Shown: piece after piece, positions 50,490 through 59,462 of the stretch
How the letters are laid out: every line of letters begins with the position of its first letter
Numbering within the stretch: the stretch's first letter is position 1
Assembly (NCBI GenBank): GCA_031552825.1
Contig: JAVBMD010000012.1
Coordinates: 1-64,000, forward strand
Length of the DNA: 64,000 nucleotides
Source: WQXF01 sp031552825
Lineage (GTDB): Bacteria; Bacillota; Clostridia; Christensenellales; Aristaeellaceae
Direction: 5' to 3'
Program-made: the position numbers and the translations under genes
Notes under the pieces: model-generated
Told to the model about the DNA's origin: nothing
The model's input: only the letters and a program-made list of their open reading frames with translations
Database searches by the model: none

Positions 50490-50507
50490 TGTGGTAACGT
50501 TGCCACA
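50490..50507. promoter_or_regulatory. LacI-family operator
   Basis: TGTGGTAACGTTGCCACA is an 18-bp near-perfect palindrome (8 of 9 pairs) with the central CG typical of LacI-family operators. It lies at about +31 relative to the predicted start and 15 bp before the regulator ATG, so autorepression is likely. Confidence 0.75.
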
Positions 50508-50522
50508 AATGGAGAGTGCAGC

Positions 50523-51590
50523 ATGAAACAGAACGTGACGATCCGCAATGTCGCTCAGCACGCAGGGGTTTCCACCTCCACGGTGTCCCGGTACCTCAAC
50601 TCCGGCTACGTGGACGTGCGCACCTCGGAACGGATCCGCGAGGCCATCGGCGCGACCGGCTACATGCCCAGCATGATGGCGCGCGGCCTTAAGGCGCAGC
50701 AGAGCAACATCGTGGTAATGATCGTACCGGATATTGGCAATCCATTTTATTCCTCGATGGCCAAGACGGTACAGCACCAACTGGAGATGCTGGGCTACGT
50801 CACGGTGCTGCTCTCCTCCGGCGAGGATGTCAGCCGCGAGATCGCCGCGCTGGATCTCGCGCGGCAGATGTACGCCTCAGGCATCATCATTTCCTCCATC
50901 AACACCTGCGAGCACATCGCGCGGGCTCCGGGCAAAACGCCCCCCATCGTGCTCACCAGCGCTTATCAGGAATCCCCCGCCTTCGATACCGTGATGGTAC
51001 ACCACCTTGGCGCGACGCCGCTCTCGGTTCGCCATTTGGTGGAGCTCGGTCACAGGCGCATCGCCTTCGCGGGCGGCACGCCGGGTTCCGGTATCGCCGA
51101 GGGGCGGCTCAACGGTTTCCTGCGCACCATGCGGGAGGAGAATCTCCCAATCGACCCTGCACTGATTTTGCAGGAAGGGTTTACGCAGGAGGACGGGTAC
51201 CGCGCCGGGAAGTACTTGGCCGGGATCGCCGAGCGCCCCACCGCGGTGTGCTGCGTCAACGATCTTGTTGCGCTGGGCGTAGTACACGCCTTTGACGATT
51301 TGGGGCTGCGCGTGCCGCGCGATATCTCGGTAACCGGCGTGGATAACATCCCCTACGCTACCATCGCCGCCCCTGAACTGACCACCGTAACCAACGACGG
51401 CGAGCTGTTTGGCACCGAGGCGCTGCGCATGCTGATGGGGCGCATCAACGGCACCTATGCGGGCGAGCCGCGCTTGGTGGAGATACCCAACGTGCTGATT
51501 GTGCGCGAATCCACCGCGCCACCCCATCCGAATTATACGTTGAGGGAACCCCTCGCGTATAACATAAAAGAAGGAGGAACCCCATTATGA
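50523..51590 (+). CDS. LacI-family transcriptional regulator
   Basis: The 355-residue regulator has an N-terminal HTH (VTIRNVAQHAGVSTSTVSRYLNS) and the hinge helix region ARGLKAQQSNIV. The periplasmic-binding-like effector domain has the signatures IVVMIVPDIGNPFYSSMAK, HLVELGHRRIAFAGG and ISVTGVDNIPYATIAAPELTTV. It is the first gene of the nucleoside operon and ends by overlapping the next gene (ATGA). The effector is probably a nucleoside, base or pentose, inferred from context. Confidence 0.93.
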   Translation: MKQNVTIRNVAQHAGVSTSTVSRYLNSGYVDVRTSERIREAIGATGYMPSMMARGLKAQQSNIVVMIVPDIGNPFYSSMAKTVQHQLEMLGYVTVLLSSGEDVSREIAALDLARQMYASGIIISSINTCEHIARAPGKTPPIVLTSAYQESPAFDTVMVHHLGATPLSVRHLVELGHRRIAFAGGTPGSGIAEGRLNGFLRTMREENLPIDPALILQEGFTQEDGYRAGKYLAGIAERPTAVCCVNDLVALGVVHAFDDLGLRVPRDISVTGVDNIPYATIAAPELTTVTNDGELFGTEALRMLMGRINGTYAGEPRLVEIPNVLIVRESTAPPHPNYTLREPLAYNIKEGGTPL

Positions 51591-52615
51591 AGAAACTTTT
51601 GGCTCTGGTACTGGTCCTGATGCTCGGGCTGAGCATGATCGCCACCGCCTCGGCGGCGGATCCGGTAAAGGTTTGCATCGTGTTCTCCGGTCTGCTGGGC
51701 GACAAGTCCTACAACGATTCCTGCTACGCCGGTGCGGAGCAAGCCATGAAGGAATTCGGTGCGGAAGTCAAGACCCTCGAAGGCACCGAGCCCACCGAGT
51801 GGGAACAGAACTTCGTCTCGGCCTGTGAAGCGGGCTACGATCTGGTCATCTGCTCCTCCTCCAACTTCGAAGAGTACATGAAGAAGTACTGCGCCAGCTA
51901 CCCCAACGTGAAGTTCGCCATTATCGACACCAACGTGCCGGGCGACAACATCACCTCCATCAGCTTTGCGCAGAACCAAGGCTCCTTCCTCGCGGGCGCT
52001 GCCGCCGCGATGTTCACCACCATGACCGACATCAAGGGCGTCAACGACAAGAAGATCATCGGCTGGGTCGGCGGCATGGACATCCCGGTGCTGCACGACT
52101 TCTACGTCGGCTACGAGCAGGGCGCCAAGTACATCGATCCGGAAATCGAGATCCTGCAGGCCTTTGCCGGCACTTGGAACGATCCCCTCAAGGGCAAGGA
52201 GCTGACCTTGGGCTTCTACGATCTGGGCGCCGACATCGTCATGAACGTCGCCTCCGGCACCGGCAACGGCGTGCTCGAGGGCGCGAAGGAAGCCGGTCAC
52301 TACGCCATCGGCGTCGACCTCAACCAGGATGGCGACCAGCCCGGCGCCGTGCTGACCTCCATGCTCAAGCGCGTGGACACCGCCTGCTACACCGTCATCA
52401 AGCAGGTCGTGGACGGCACCTTCCAGGGCGGCACCACCCAGTACCTTGACCTGGCCGTGGGCGGCGTCAGCCTGACCGACATGAGCACCATCAAGGACAC
52501 CATCGGCGAGGACGCCGTCAAGACCATTTTGACCAAGATCGAAGAGCTGTCCGCCAAGGTCACCTCCGGCGAGATCGTGGTCAACAACTACGAAGGCTTC
52601 GGCCCCGCGAAGTAA
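51587..52615 (+). CDS. BMP/Med-family nucleoside-binding protein
   Basis: The 342-residue substrate-binding protein belongs to the BMP (PnrA-like) family, whose characterised members bind purine nucleosides. It has a signal peptide (MKKLLALVLVLMLGLSMI, then ATASAADPV) without a lipobox Cys. Family features are VCIVFSGLLGDKSYNDSCYAG, WEQNFVSACEAGYDLVICSS and GWVGGMDIPVLHDFYVGYEQG. It overlaps the regulator gene by 4 bp. A hairpin after the stop probably raises its level relative to the ATPase and permeases. Confidence 0.92.
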   Translation: MKKLLALVLVLMLGLSMIATASAADPVKVCIVFSGLLGDKSYNDSCYAGAEQAMKEFGAEVKTLEGTEPTEWEQNFVSACEAGYDLVICSSSNFEEYMKKYCASYPNVKFAIIDTNVPGDNITSISFAQNQGSFLAGAAAAMFTTMTDIKGVNDKKIIGWVGGMDIPVLHDFYVGYEQGAKYIDPEIEILQAFAGTWNDPLKGKELTLGFYDLGADIVMNVASGTGNGVLEGAKEAGHYAIGVDLNQDGDQPGAVLTSMLKRVDTACYTVIKQVVDGTFQGGTTQYLDLAVGGVSLTDMSTIKDTIGEDAVKTILTKIEELSAKVTSGEIVVNNYEGFGPAK

Positions 52616-52629
52616 TCAGCCGCGCATGA

Positions 52630-52660
52630 GGGGACGTCCCTTACGGGGCGTCCCCTTTCC
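52630..52660 (+). terminator. Attenuator after the binding-protein gene
   Basis: GGGGACGTCCC (52630-52640) pairs with GGGGCGTCCCC (52645-52655), followed by TTTCC. The short tract suggests partial termination or 3'-end protection. Confidence 0.65.
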
Positions 52661-52781
52661 TAAAGGAACGGAATCTCCATCATCGCAAGGAAAGATATTT
52701 TTCTTGCCGCCCGCGGAAAAACCGCCGCTGCGGCGGCGGGAATCCCTCCCCCTTACAGTTTTTTAGGCAGGAGTCGATGAA

Positions 52782-54350
52782 ATGGCTGCAAACATCGTTG
52801 AAATGCGGGATATCATCAAAAATTTCGGTGAAGTGCAGGCCGTAAAGGGCGGTCAATTTGACCTGAAAGCCGGTGAAATTCACTCCCTGATCGGGGAAAA
52901 CGGCGCGGGCAAATCGACGATGATGAAGCTGCTTTACGGCATGTACGACGCGCAGGGCGGCGAGATCTGGATCGCCGGTGAAAGGATGGACAAAGCGTCG
53001 CCCAAGGCGGCGATTGAAAAGGGCATCGGCATGGTGCATCAGGAGTTCATGCTGGTTCCCGAATTGACGGTGCTGGAGAACATCATCCTCGGCTTTGAAC
53101 CCAGAAAGGGCGTTACCATCGACATGGGCGCCGCACGGGTGATGATACAGAAATACATCGACCAGTACGGCATGGATGTTCAGATGAACAAGTGCATCTC
53201 GCAGATCAGCGTGGGCGAGGCGCAGCGCGTGGAGATCATCAAGATCCTCTCGCGCGGGGCCAACGTGCTGATCCTTGACGAGCCGACCGCCGTGCTCACC
53301 CCGCAGGAGGCGCAAAAGCTGTTCCTCATCCTCGAAAATCTAAAGCGCAGCGGCAAATCCATCGTGTTCATCTCGCACCGCCTCAACGAGGTCATGCAGA
53401 TATCCGACCGGATCTCGGTAATGCGGCAAGGGCAGTACATCGGCACCATCGGGCGCGAGGAGGCCACCTACGCCAAGCTGGCCAACATGATGATCGGCCG
53501 CGAGGTGTTTCTGAACGTGGATCGCCGCCAAGCCGAGGTCGGCCCCTGCGTGCTGGAGGCCAAGAATCTGTGGGTCTCCGGCGAGAAGGAGCTTTCGAAA
53601 ATCCGCGACCTATCCTTTGCGGTGCACGCGGGCGAGATCGTGGGCATCGCGGGCATCGATGGAAACGGGCAATCGGAGCTGATCGAGGCCATCGCGGGGC
53701 TGCGACGCGTGGAAAAGGGACAGGTGCTGCTTAGCGGCGTCGATATCACCAACAAAAGCCCCAAGAAGATTCGTCAGACCGGCCTCGCGCACATCCCCGA
53801 GGACCGCAACCTGCGCGGGCTTAACCGCGTGATGTCGATCACCGACAATCTGGTGGCCGCCAGCCTAGACGGCCGCGAGATTTGCCAGCACGGCATCATG
53901 AAGCAAGGGCGCATGCTGGCCAAAGCCCATGAATTGGTCAAGGAATTCGATATCCGCCCCACCGACCCGACGATCCGCACCAGCTCGCTTTCCGGCGGCA
54001 ATGCGCAGAAGGTTGTGGTGGCGCGCGAGGTATCGTTGGGCTCCAAGCTGCTGATCGCCTCCCAGCCCACGCGCGGCGTCGACATCGGCGCCATCGAGGC
54101 CATCGAGGGCATTTTGCAATCGGTCAAAGCCAAGGGACTGGGCGTGCTGCTGGTATCGGCGGATTTGCGCGAGATCCTCTCGCTTTCGGATCGCATACTG
54201 GTGATGTACGAAGGCAAGATCGTCGGCTCCCTGCGTGTGGAGGAGGCCAACGAGAACAACCTCGGCCTGATGATGACCGGCGTGCCGGTGGAGCAAGCCG
54301 TAGAGGGCGCGCAAACCGCAACCGGATCAAAGGAGGGGACGGCACAGTGA
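52782..54350 (+). CDS. Nucleoside ABC transporter ATP-binding protein, two ABC domains
   Basis: The 522-residue tandem ATPase has a first domain with GENGAGKS (about 39-46), ISVGEAQRVEI and VLILDEPTAVL. The second domain has a degenerate Walker A (GIDGNGQSELIEAI) and the signature LSGGNAQKVVVAREV. This matches BmpC/YufO/RbsA-like ATPases that drive BMP-type nucleoside uptake. It starts 8 nt after AGGAG and overlaps the next gene (GTGA). Confidence 0.93.
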   Translation: MAANIVEMRDIIKNFGEVQAVKGGQFDLKAGEIHSLIGENGAGKSTMMKLLYGMYDAQGGEIWIAGERMDKASPKAAIEKGIGMVHQEFMLVPELTVLENIILGFEPRKGVTIDMGAARVMIQKYIDQYGMDVQMNKCISQISVGEAQRVEIIKILSRGANVLILDEPTAVLTPQEAQKLFLILENLKRSGKSIVFISHRLNEVMQISDRISVMRQGQYIGTIGREEATYAKLANMMIGREVFLNVDRRQAEVGPCVLEAKNLWVSGEKELSKIRDLSFAVHAGEIVGIAGIDGNGQSELIEAIAGLRRVEKGQVLLSGVDITNKSPKKIRQTGLAHIPEDRNLRGLNRVMSITDNLVAASLDGREICQHGIMKQGRMLAKAHELVKEFDIRPTDPTIRTSSLSGGNAQKVVVAREVSLGSKLLIASQPTRGVDIGAIEAIEGILQSVKAKGLGVLLVSADLREILSLSDRILVMYEGKIVGSLRVEEANENNLGLMMTGVPVEQAVEGAQTATGSKEGTAQ

Positions 54351-55414
54351 AGCGATTTGAAGAACCCCTGCGCGACGTGCGCCGCATCCTGCTCATCATG
54401 TTGCTGGCGGTGGGTATCGGCGCGCTGTTGGTGCTATTCGTGGGCGAGAATCCGCTGGTGGCCTACGGCGCGCTGCTGCGCGGCGCGTTCAAGGGGACGC
54501 GTGCCTTCGGCACCACGCTGGGTACCTTTACCCCCATTCTGATTTCGGCGATGGCCTTCGCGGTGGCTGCCAAGGCGGGCGCGTTCAACGTCGGCGTGGA
54601 GGGCGAAATCTTCCTCGGCGCGATCACGGCGGCTTGGCTCGGCATCAGCTTCCCGGGCATGCCTGCCGTCCCCCACATGCTGCTCTGCTTCGCGGGCGCC
54701 GTGCTGGTCGGCGCGCTGTGGGCGTCCATCCCGGCGCTGCTCAAGGCCTATTGCAACGTCAACGAGGTCTGCGTCACCATCCTGATGAACTACGTGGCGC
54801 TGTTTATCACCTCCTACTTCGTCAGCGGGCCGCTGAGCGCAGGCACCACCGTCGCCCAAACGCCCTACGTGCCGGAGGCCATCCGGCTCACCCAGTTCAT
54901 GAAGCCCAGCTCGGCCAATTATGGCCTGTTCATCGCCCTGATCGTCTCTGTGCTGCTGATCTGGATGCTTTCCAAGACCCGCATCGGCTACAAGATCCGC
55001 ATGGTGGGCACCAACCCGCACTTCTCGGATTTTGTGGGCGTTAATCCGCGCACCACGCTCGTCAAGGCGATGATGCTCTCCGGCGCGCTGGGCGGGCTGG
55101 CAGGCTGCATCGAGGTGCTGGGCGTACACGGCTGCTTCCTCAACAACTTCGCCGCCGGTATGGGCAGCAACGGCATGCTGGTGGCGCTGATCGTTAAGTG
55201 CTACATGCCTGCCATCCCCTTCTTGGCGATGTTCCTCGCCATCCTCAAGGCTGGCGCGATGGGCATGCAGCAGATGACCAATACGCCAAAGTCGATCATC
55301 GACATGATTACGGCGGTGTTCATCATCATCGCTACGATGGAAACGCTGTTTACCTTCGCCGACAAAAAAACCAAGCGCGTCCGTGCGGGCAAGAAGATGG
55401 AGGTGAGCAAATGA
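54347..55414 (+). CDS. Nucleoside ABC transporter permease 1
   Basis: The 355-residue permease of the branched-chain/ribose permease type has 8-10 transmembrane segments. KAGAFNVGVEGEIFLGAITAAW and NEVCVTILMNYVALFI are the YufP/NupP-like blocks. It starts at a GTG (54347) overlapping the upstream stop, with AGGAGG 8 nt upstream. It overlaps the second permease by 4 bp. Confidence 0.92.
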   Translation: MKRFEEPLRDVRRILLIMLLAVGIGALLVLFVGENPLVAYGALLRGAFKGTRAFGTTLGTFTPILISAMAFAVAAKAGAFNVGVEGEIFLGAITAAWLGISFPGMPAVPHMLLCFAGAVLVGALWASIPALLKAYCNVNEVCVTILMNYVALFITSYFVSGPLSAGTTVAQTPYVPEAIRLTQFMKPSSANYGLFIALIVSVLLIWMLSKTRIGYKIRMVGTNPHFSDFVGVNPRTTLVKAMMLSGALGGLAGCIEVLGVHGCFLNNFAAGMGSNGMLVALIVKCYMPAIPFLAMFLAILKAGAMGMQQMTNTPKSIIDMITAVFIIIATMETLFTFADKKTKRVRAGKKMEVSK

Positions 55415-56349
55415 TTTCCCGTATTTTCACGCCTTCGCTGATTTACGCCATGATGCGCTCCGCCACCCCCATCATCTACGCCGCGCTATGCGCCGCCATC
55501 ACGCAGCAGGCCAACATCCTCAACATCGGCACCGAGGGCATCATGCTCACCGGCGCGTTCATCGCGGTGGCGGTCAGCTTCCTGACCGGCTCGTGGCTGC
55601 TGGCGGTGCTGGCGGCGATGGTAGCTGGCGTGGTGATGGGCATGATTATGGCCGTCGGCCACATCCGCTACAAGGCCGACAACTGCGCCATCGGCATGGG
55701 ACTCAACCTGTTCGCGCTGGCGCTCACCAAGTTCCTGCTCAACAGCGTGCTTGGCAAGACCGGCACCTTCACCGACCCCAACCTCGCGGGCATCCCGAAG
55801 GTGCATCTAGCCTTCCTTGAGGGCAGCGAGTTCCTCGACGCGGTGTTCAACAACTGGTGCATCACCGAATGGTTCGTGATCGTGCTGGTGTTCCTGATCG
55901 CCTTCCTGCTGTACCGCACGCCCTGGGGACTGCGCCTGCGCTCGGTGGGACGGCTTCCGGCGGCGGCGCAAACCGCGGGCATCAACGTCAACGCGATGAA
56001 GTACCAAACCATCCTCATCGCCAGCCTCGTGGGCGGCCTCGCGGGCGCGCACCTCTCGCTGGGCTATTCGAAGATGTTTATGGAAAACATGACCAACGGC
56101 CGCGGTTTTATGGGCGTGGCCGCGATGTACTTCGGCGGCGCCAATCCCCTGCTGACGGCGGTGGGCTGTCTGGTGTTCGGCCTAGCCGATTCCACCGGCT
56201 CGCGCCTGCAGGCGTTCGGCCTGCCCTCGCAGATCGTGCTGCTGATGCCCTACGTGGTGACGATCACGATCCTGTCGGTATCGATGGCGATCAAGAAACA
56301 GAGAAGCAAGCGCAACAAGAGCGCGCTGACGCACGCGGCGATGCGTTGA
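55411..56349 (+). CDS. Nucleoside ABC transporter permease 2
   Basis: The 312-residue permease has about eight transmembrane segments. ATPIIYAALCAAITQQANILNIGTEG is the hallmark of the YufQ/NupQ family. The ATG at 55411 overlaps the stop of permease 1. A longer upstream open frame to 55198 is the shadow of the first permease and was rejected. With the three upstream genes it completes the importer. Confidence 0.93.
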   Translation: MISRIFTPSLIYAMMRSATPIIYAALCAAITQQANILNIGTEGIMLTGAFIAVAVSFLTGSWLLAVLAAMVAGVVMGMIMAVGHIRYKADNCAIGMGLNLFALALTKFLLNSVLGKTGTFTDPNLAGIPKVHLAFLEGSEFLDAVFNNWCITEWFVIVLVFLIAFLLYRTPWGLRLRSVGRLPAAAQTAGINVNAMKYQTILIASLVGGLAGAHLSLGYSKMFMENMTNGRGFMGVAAMYFGGANPLLTAVGCLVFGLADSTGSRLQAFGLPSQIVLLMPYVVTITILSVSMAIKKQRSKRNKSALTHAAMR

Positions 56350-56364
56350 GGAGAGGACAAACGT

Positions 56365-57303
56365 ATGGACATCAAAAAGCAAAAGATCATTCTGGACTGC
56401 GATCCCGGCCACGACGACGCGGTGGCCATCCTGCTGGCCGCAAAAAACCCCGCGCTGGACTTAATCGGCATCACCGTGGTCTCGGGCAACCAAACCCTCG
56501 AAAAGACGGTTACCAACGCCCTGAACGTCTGCCAATACCTCGGGCTGGACATCCCGGTGTACGCCGGATGCCCCAACCCGATGATCCGCGTAAAGCCGCC
56601 GGTGGCCGACGATATCCACGGCGTAACCGGGCTGGACGGCCCTGTGTTCGCGCCGCTGACCCGCAAGGCCGAGGACAAGCATGCCGTGCTCTACATCGTC
56701 GATACGCTGATGCAGGCCGACGAGCCGATCACGCTGGTGGTCACCGGGCCGATGACCAATATCGGCATGGCGCTGCGGCTGGAGCCGAGGATCGTATCCA
56801 ACATCCGCGAGATCGTGTTTATGGGCGGCAGCATGGGGCTGGGCAACAACACCCCGGCGGCGGAGTTCAACATCCTCACCGACGCCGACGCGGCGCATGT
56901 GGTGTTCACCAGCGGCTGCAAGGTGACGATGGTGGGGCTAGACGTATCGCGCAAGGCGCTGTGCCTGCCCAGCGTCATCGACCGGATGGAGAAGGCAAAC
57001 AACAAGGCCGCGAAATTGTTCGCCGACCTGATGCGCTTCTTCAACCAAAGCCAGAAGGCGGTATTCGGCTGGGAGGGCGGCCCGCTGCACGATCCGATCA
57101 CCATCGCCTACCTGATCGACCGCAGCGTGCTTACGGTGAAATCGATGTACGCCGAGGTGGACATCCGCTCCACGCAAAGCTATGGCCGCACCAACTGCGA
57201 TTATTTCAACAAAGAAACCGCCAAGCACAATCTGGACGTGGCCTGCGACATCGACGTGCCCAAGTTCTGGGACATGATCGAGGAAGGCATCCGCCGGTAT
57301 TGA
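56365..57303 (+). CDS. Inosine-uridine-preferring nucleoside hydrolase family
   Basis: The 312-residue enzyme hydrolyses nucleosides to base and ribose. The Ca2+-binding motif DCDPGHDDAVAILLA (about 11-25) is complete, and VVTGPMTNIGMAL, VFMGGSM and LDVSRKALC follow the family. The base-recognition part (HDPITIAYLIDR) is near 230-245. It starts 15 bp after the permease with GAGGAGAGG upstream. It should act on the imported nucleoside, releasing free ribose, in contrast to the phosphorylase PunA encoded elsewhere in the window. Confidence 0.93.
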   Translation: MDIKKQKIILDCDPGHDDAVAILLAAKNPALDLIGITVVSGNQTLEKTVTNALNVCQYLGLDIPVYAGCPNPMIRVKPPVADDIHGVTGLDGPVFAPLTRKAEDKHAVLYIVDTLMQADEPITLVVTGPMTNIGMALRLEPRIVSNIREIVFMGGSMGLGNNTPAAEFNILTDADAAHVVFTSGCKVTMVGLDVSRKALCLPSVIDRMEKANNKAAKLFADLMRFFNQSQKAVFGWEGGPLHDPITIAYLIDRSVLTVKSMYAEVDIRSTQSYGRTNCDYFNKETAKHNLDVACDIDVPKFWDMIEEGIRRY

Positions 57304-57325
57304 GACGGGCGGACGGTGAAATACA

Positions 57326-58618
57326 ATGATCGACTTACTGCGATCGTCCTTGGAAAAGAATCGCGAGCGCTACCTGAAACCGCTGTTGGATCTGGTCGCC
57401 CGTGACACCCACTGCATCGGCCACGGCATCAAGGGCGGGCTGGAGGCATCAGGGCAGGCATACATGGCGGAACTGCTGCGCGCCATGGGCGCAGAGGTCA
57501 CCGAATCGCCGATGCGGGAGCGCTACATCGCCGAAGCCATCGAGGCGCATCAGGAGGGCAACCCCGGCCATCAGTACGAAGGGCGCGCCAATGTGTACGG
57601 CCGCTTCCCCGGCGCAGGCGGGCGCAGCCTGATGTTCAACGGCCATATGGATACCATGCCTGCCGAGGACATCCCCCTCTGGCGCTTCGACCCTTGGACG
57701 CCCACCATCGAGGACGGCAAGCTCTACGGCCTCGGCGCGTGCGATATGAAGGGCGGGCTAATGGCGGCGGTGCAAGCGGTACGGCTGCTCAAAGACTGCG
57801 GTGTTCCCCTTCCCGGCGATGTGCTGATCTGCTCGGTGGCCGACGAGGAGGGTGGCGGCAACGGCTCCATCCAAGCCGCGATGGAGGGCCAAAAGGCCGA
57901 CGGCGTGGTGGTGTGCGAATGCTCCGATTACGAGCTGATTACCGCGCACATGGGCTTCGTGTTCTTCCGCGTGGCTGTGCAAGGCCTCGCCTGTCACTCC
58001 GGCAAAAAGACCGACGGCGTATCGGCCATCGAAAAGGCCGCGCTGCTCCTGCGGGCGCTGGACGCGCTGGAGCACCGCTGGCTGCTGACATACAAACATC
58101 CCCTGCTGCCGCCGCCCAGCCTGAACGTGGGCACCATCCACGGCGGCTCGGCGGGCTCCACCGTGGCGGCGGACTGCACGTTCGAGGTCTGCGTCCATTA
58201 CCTGCCCGGCGCGATGCGCCACGATCAGGTGGTGCGCGACTTTGAGGACGCCATCGCTTGGGCGTGCAAGGGCGATCCTTGGCTGAGCGGGCACGCGCCG
58301 ACGATCACGCTCTATCAATCGGGCGGCGGCTTCGAGATGGCGCTGGATCATCCGTTCACCCACGCCTTCGGGCAGGCCTTCGAGGCCGTACATGGACGGC
58401 CGGTAAAGCTCACCGCCAGCGCCGCGGGCTGCGACAGCCGCACGTGGAAGAACATCGCTGGCTGCCCCACGCTGCAATACGGCCCCGGCGAGCTTTCGCA
58501 GTGCCACGCGCGCGACGAGCACATTGCGCTGGCCTCGTATTACGACGCGATACTGGTTTATGCGGCGCTGATCCTTACTTGGTGCAAGGGGGAAGGAATC
58601 CCTCGCAAAGATCACTAA
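57326..58618 (+). CDS. M20-family metallohydrolase 1 (ArgE/DapE-like)
   Basis: The 430-residue di-zinc hydrolase cleaves amide or peptide bonds. Metal sites are FNGHMDTMP, the bridging GLGACDMKGGLMA and CSVADEEGGGNG. The dimerisation domain insert begins after AHMGFVFFRVAVQG. The C-terminal His is in CHARDEHIA. The substrate is unknown; relatives include acetylornithine, succinyl-diaminopimelate and carbamoyl-amino acid hydrolases. Its place after the nucleoside hydrolase suggests action on an N-acyl or ring-opened base derivative, which is inference. Confidence 0.88.
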   Translation: MIDLLRSSLEKNRERYLKPLLDLVARDTHCIGHGIKGGLEASGQAYMAELLRAMGAEVTESPMRERYIAEAIEAHQEGNPGHQYEGRANVYGRFPGAGGRSLMFNGHMDTMPAEDIPLWRFDPWTPTIEDGKLYGLGACDMKGGLMAAVQAVRLLKDCGVPLPGDVLICSVADEEGGGNGSIQAAMEGQKADGVVVCECSDYELITAHMGFVFFRVAVQGLACHSGKKTDGVSAIEKAALLLRALDALEHRWLLTYKHPLLPPPSLNVGTIHGGSAGSTVAADCTFEVCVHYLPGAMRHDQVVRDFEDAIAWACKGDPWLSGHAPTITLYQSGGGFEMALDHPFTHAFGQAFEAVHGRPVKLTASAAGCDSRTWKNIAGCPTLQYGPGELSQCHARDEHIALASYYDAILVYAALILTWCKGEGIPRKDH

Positions 58619-58675
58619 CGAAATACGCCGATGAATAATCAATATTATAATATAATCATCAAGGAGGCAAACACC

Positions 58676-59425
58676 ATGGCGAAGAAGGTTCTGTTGGCCG
58701 GTGAATCCTGGAGCAGCTACACCACCCACGTCAAGGGCTTCGATTCCTTCTACACCTCGGTCTACGAGGAAGGCGCGGCCACCCTCATCGCCGCGCTGGA
58801 AAAGGGCGGCTTCGATGTGACCTACCTGCCCAACCATCGCGCGGTACACGAGTTCCCCTTTACGGTGGAGGAACTGTTGAAGTACGACTGCGTGATCCTC
58901 TCCGACATCGGCTCCAACACCCTGCTGCTGCACCCCGACGTGTTCTCCAAGAGCAAGCGCATCCCCAACCGCTGCCAAACGGTGCGCGACTACGTGCTGG
59001 CTGGCGGTTCGCTGCTGATGGTCGGCGGGTACATGGCGTTCAGCGGCGTGGATGCCAAGGCCAAGTATGGCCGCACCGCCATACAGGACGTGTTGCCGGT
59101 GAAGTGCCTCGACTATGACGACCTGATGGAACACCCCGAAGGGCTGACCCCGGTGGTGGTGGCAAAGGATCACGCGTCGCTCAAGAACGTGCCCGCCAAT
59201 TGGCCGCACTTCCTCGGCTACAACCGTACCGTCGCCCTGCCCGAGGGCGAGGTGGTGATGACCATCGACGGCGATCCGTTCATCGCGTTCCGCGATTGCG
59301 GCAAGGGCCGCGCCGGGATGTTCGGCTCCGATTGCGCGCCGCACTGGGGGCCGCCGGAGTTTGTGAGCTGGGAAGGCTATGATCCGCTGTGGCAGGGCAT
59401 CGTGGGGTATTTGACGCGGAGCTAA
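58676..59425 (+). CDS. GATase1-like cytoplasmic protein without the Cys nucleophile
   Basis: The 249-residue protein belongs to the class I glutamine amidotransferase-like (GATase1_like, formerly DUF1355) family: KKVLLAGESWSSYTTHVKGFD at the start and DYVLAGGSLLMVGGYMAFSG in the middle. At the position of the usual nucleophile Cys (GxCxG) it has GGYMAF, so it is not a standard amidotransferase. Such proteins are often annotated as ThuA-like or sugar-processing. It has GGAGG 8 nt before the ATG and lies between two M20 genes. Confidence 0.82.
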   Translation: MAKKVLLAGESWSSYTTHVKGFDSFYTSVYEEGAATLIAALEKGGFDVTYLPNHRAVHEFPFTVEELLKYDCVILSDIGSNTLLLHPDVFSKSKRIPNRCQTVRDYVLAGGSLLMVGGYMAFSGVDAKAKYGRTAIQDVLPVKCLDYDDLMEHPEGLTPVVVAKDHASLKNVPANWPHFLGYNRTVALPEGEVVMTIDGDPFIAFRDCGKGRAGMFGSDCAPHWGPPEFVSWEGYDPLWQGIVGYLTRS

Positions 59426-59462
59426 GGAGGCGCAAGCCTCCTGCCACTAGAAAGGAACGCCC

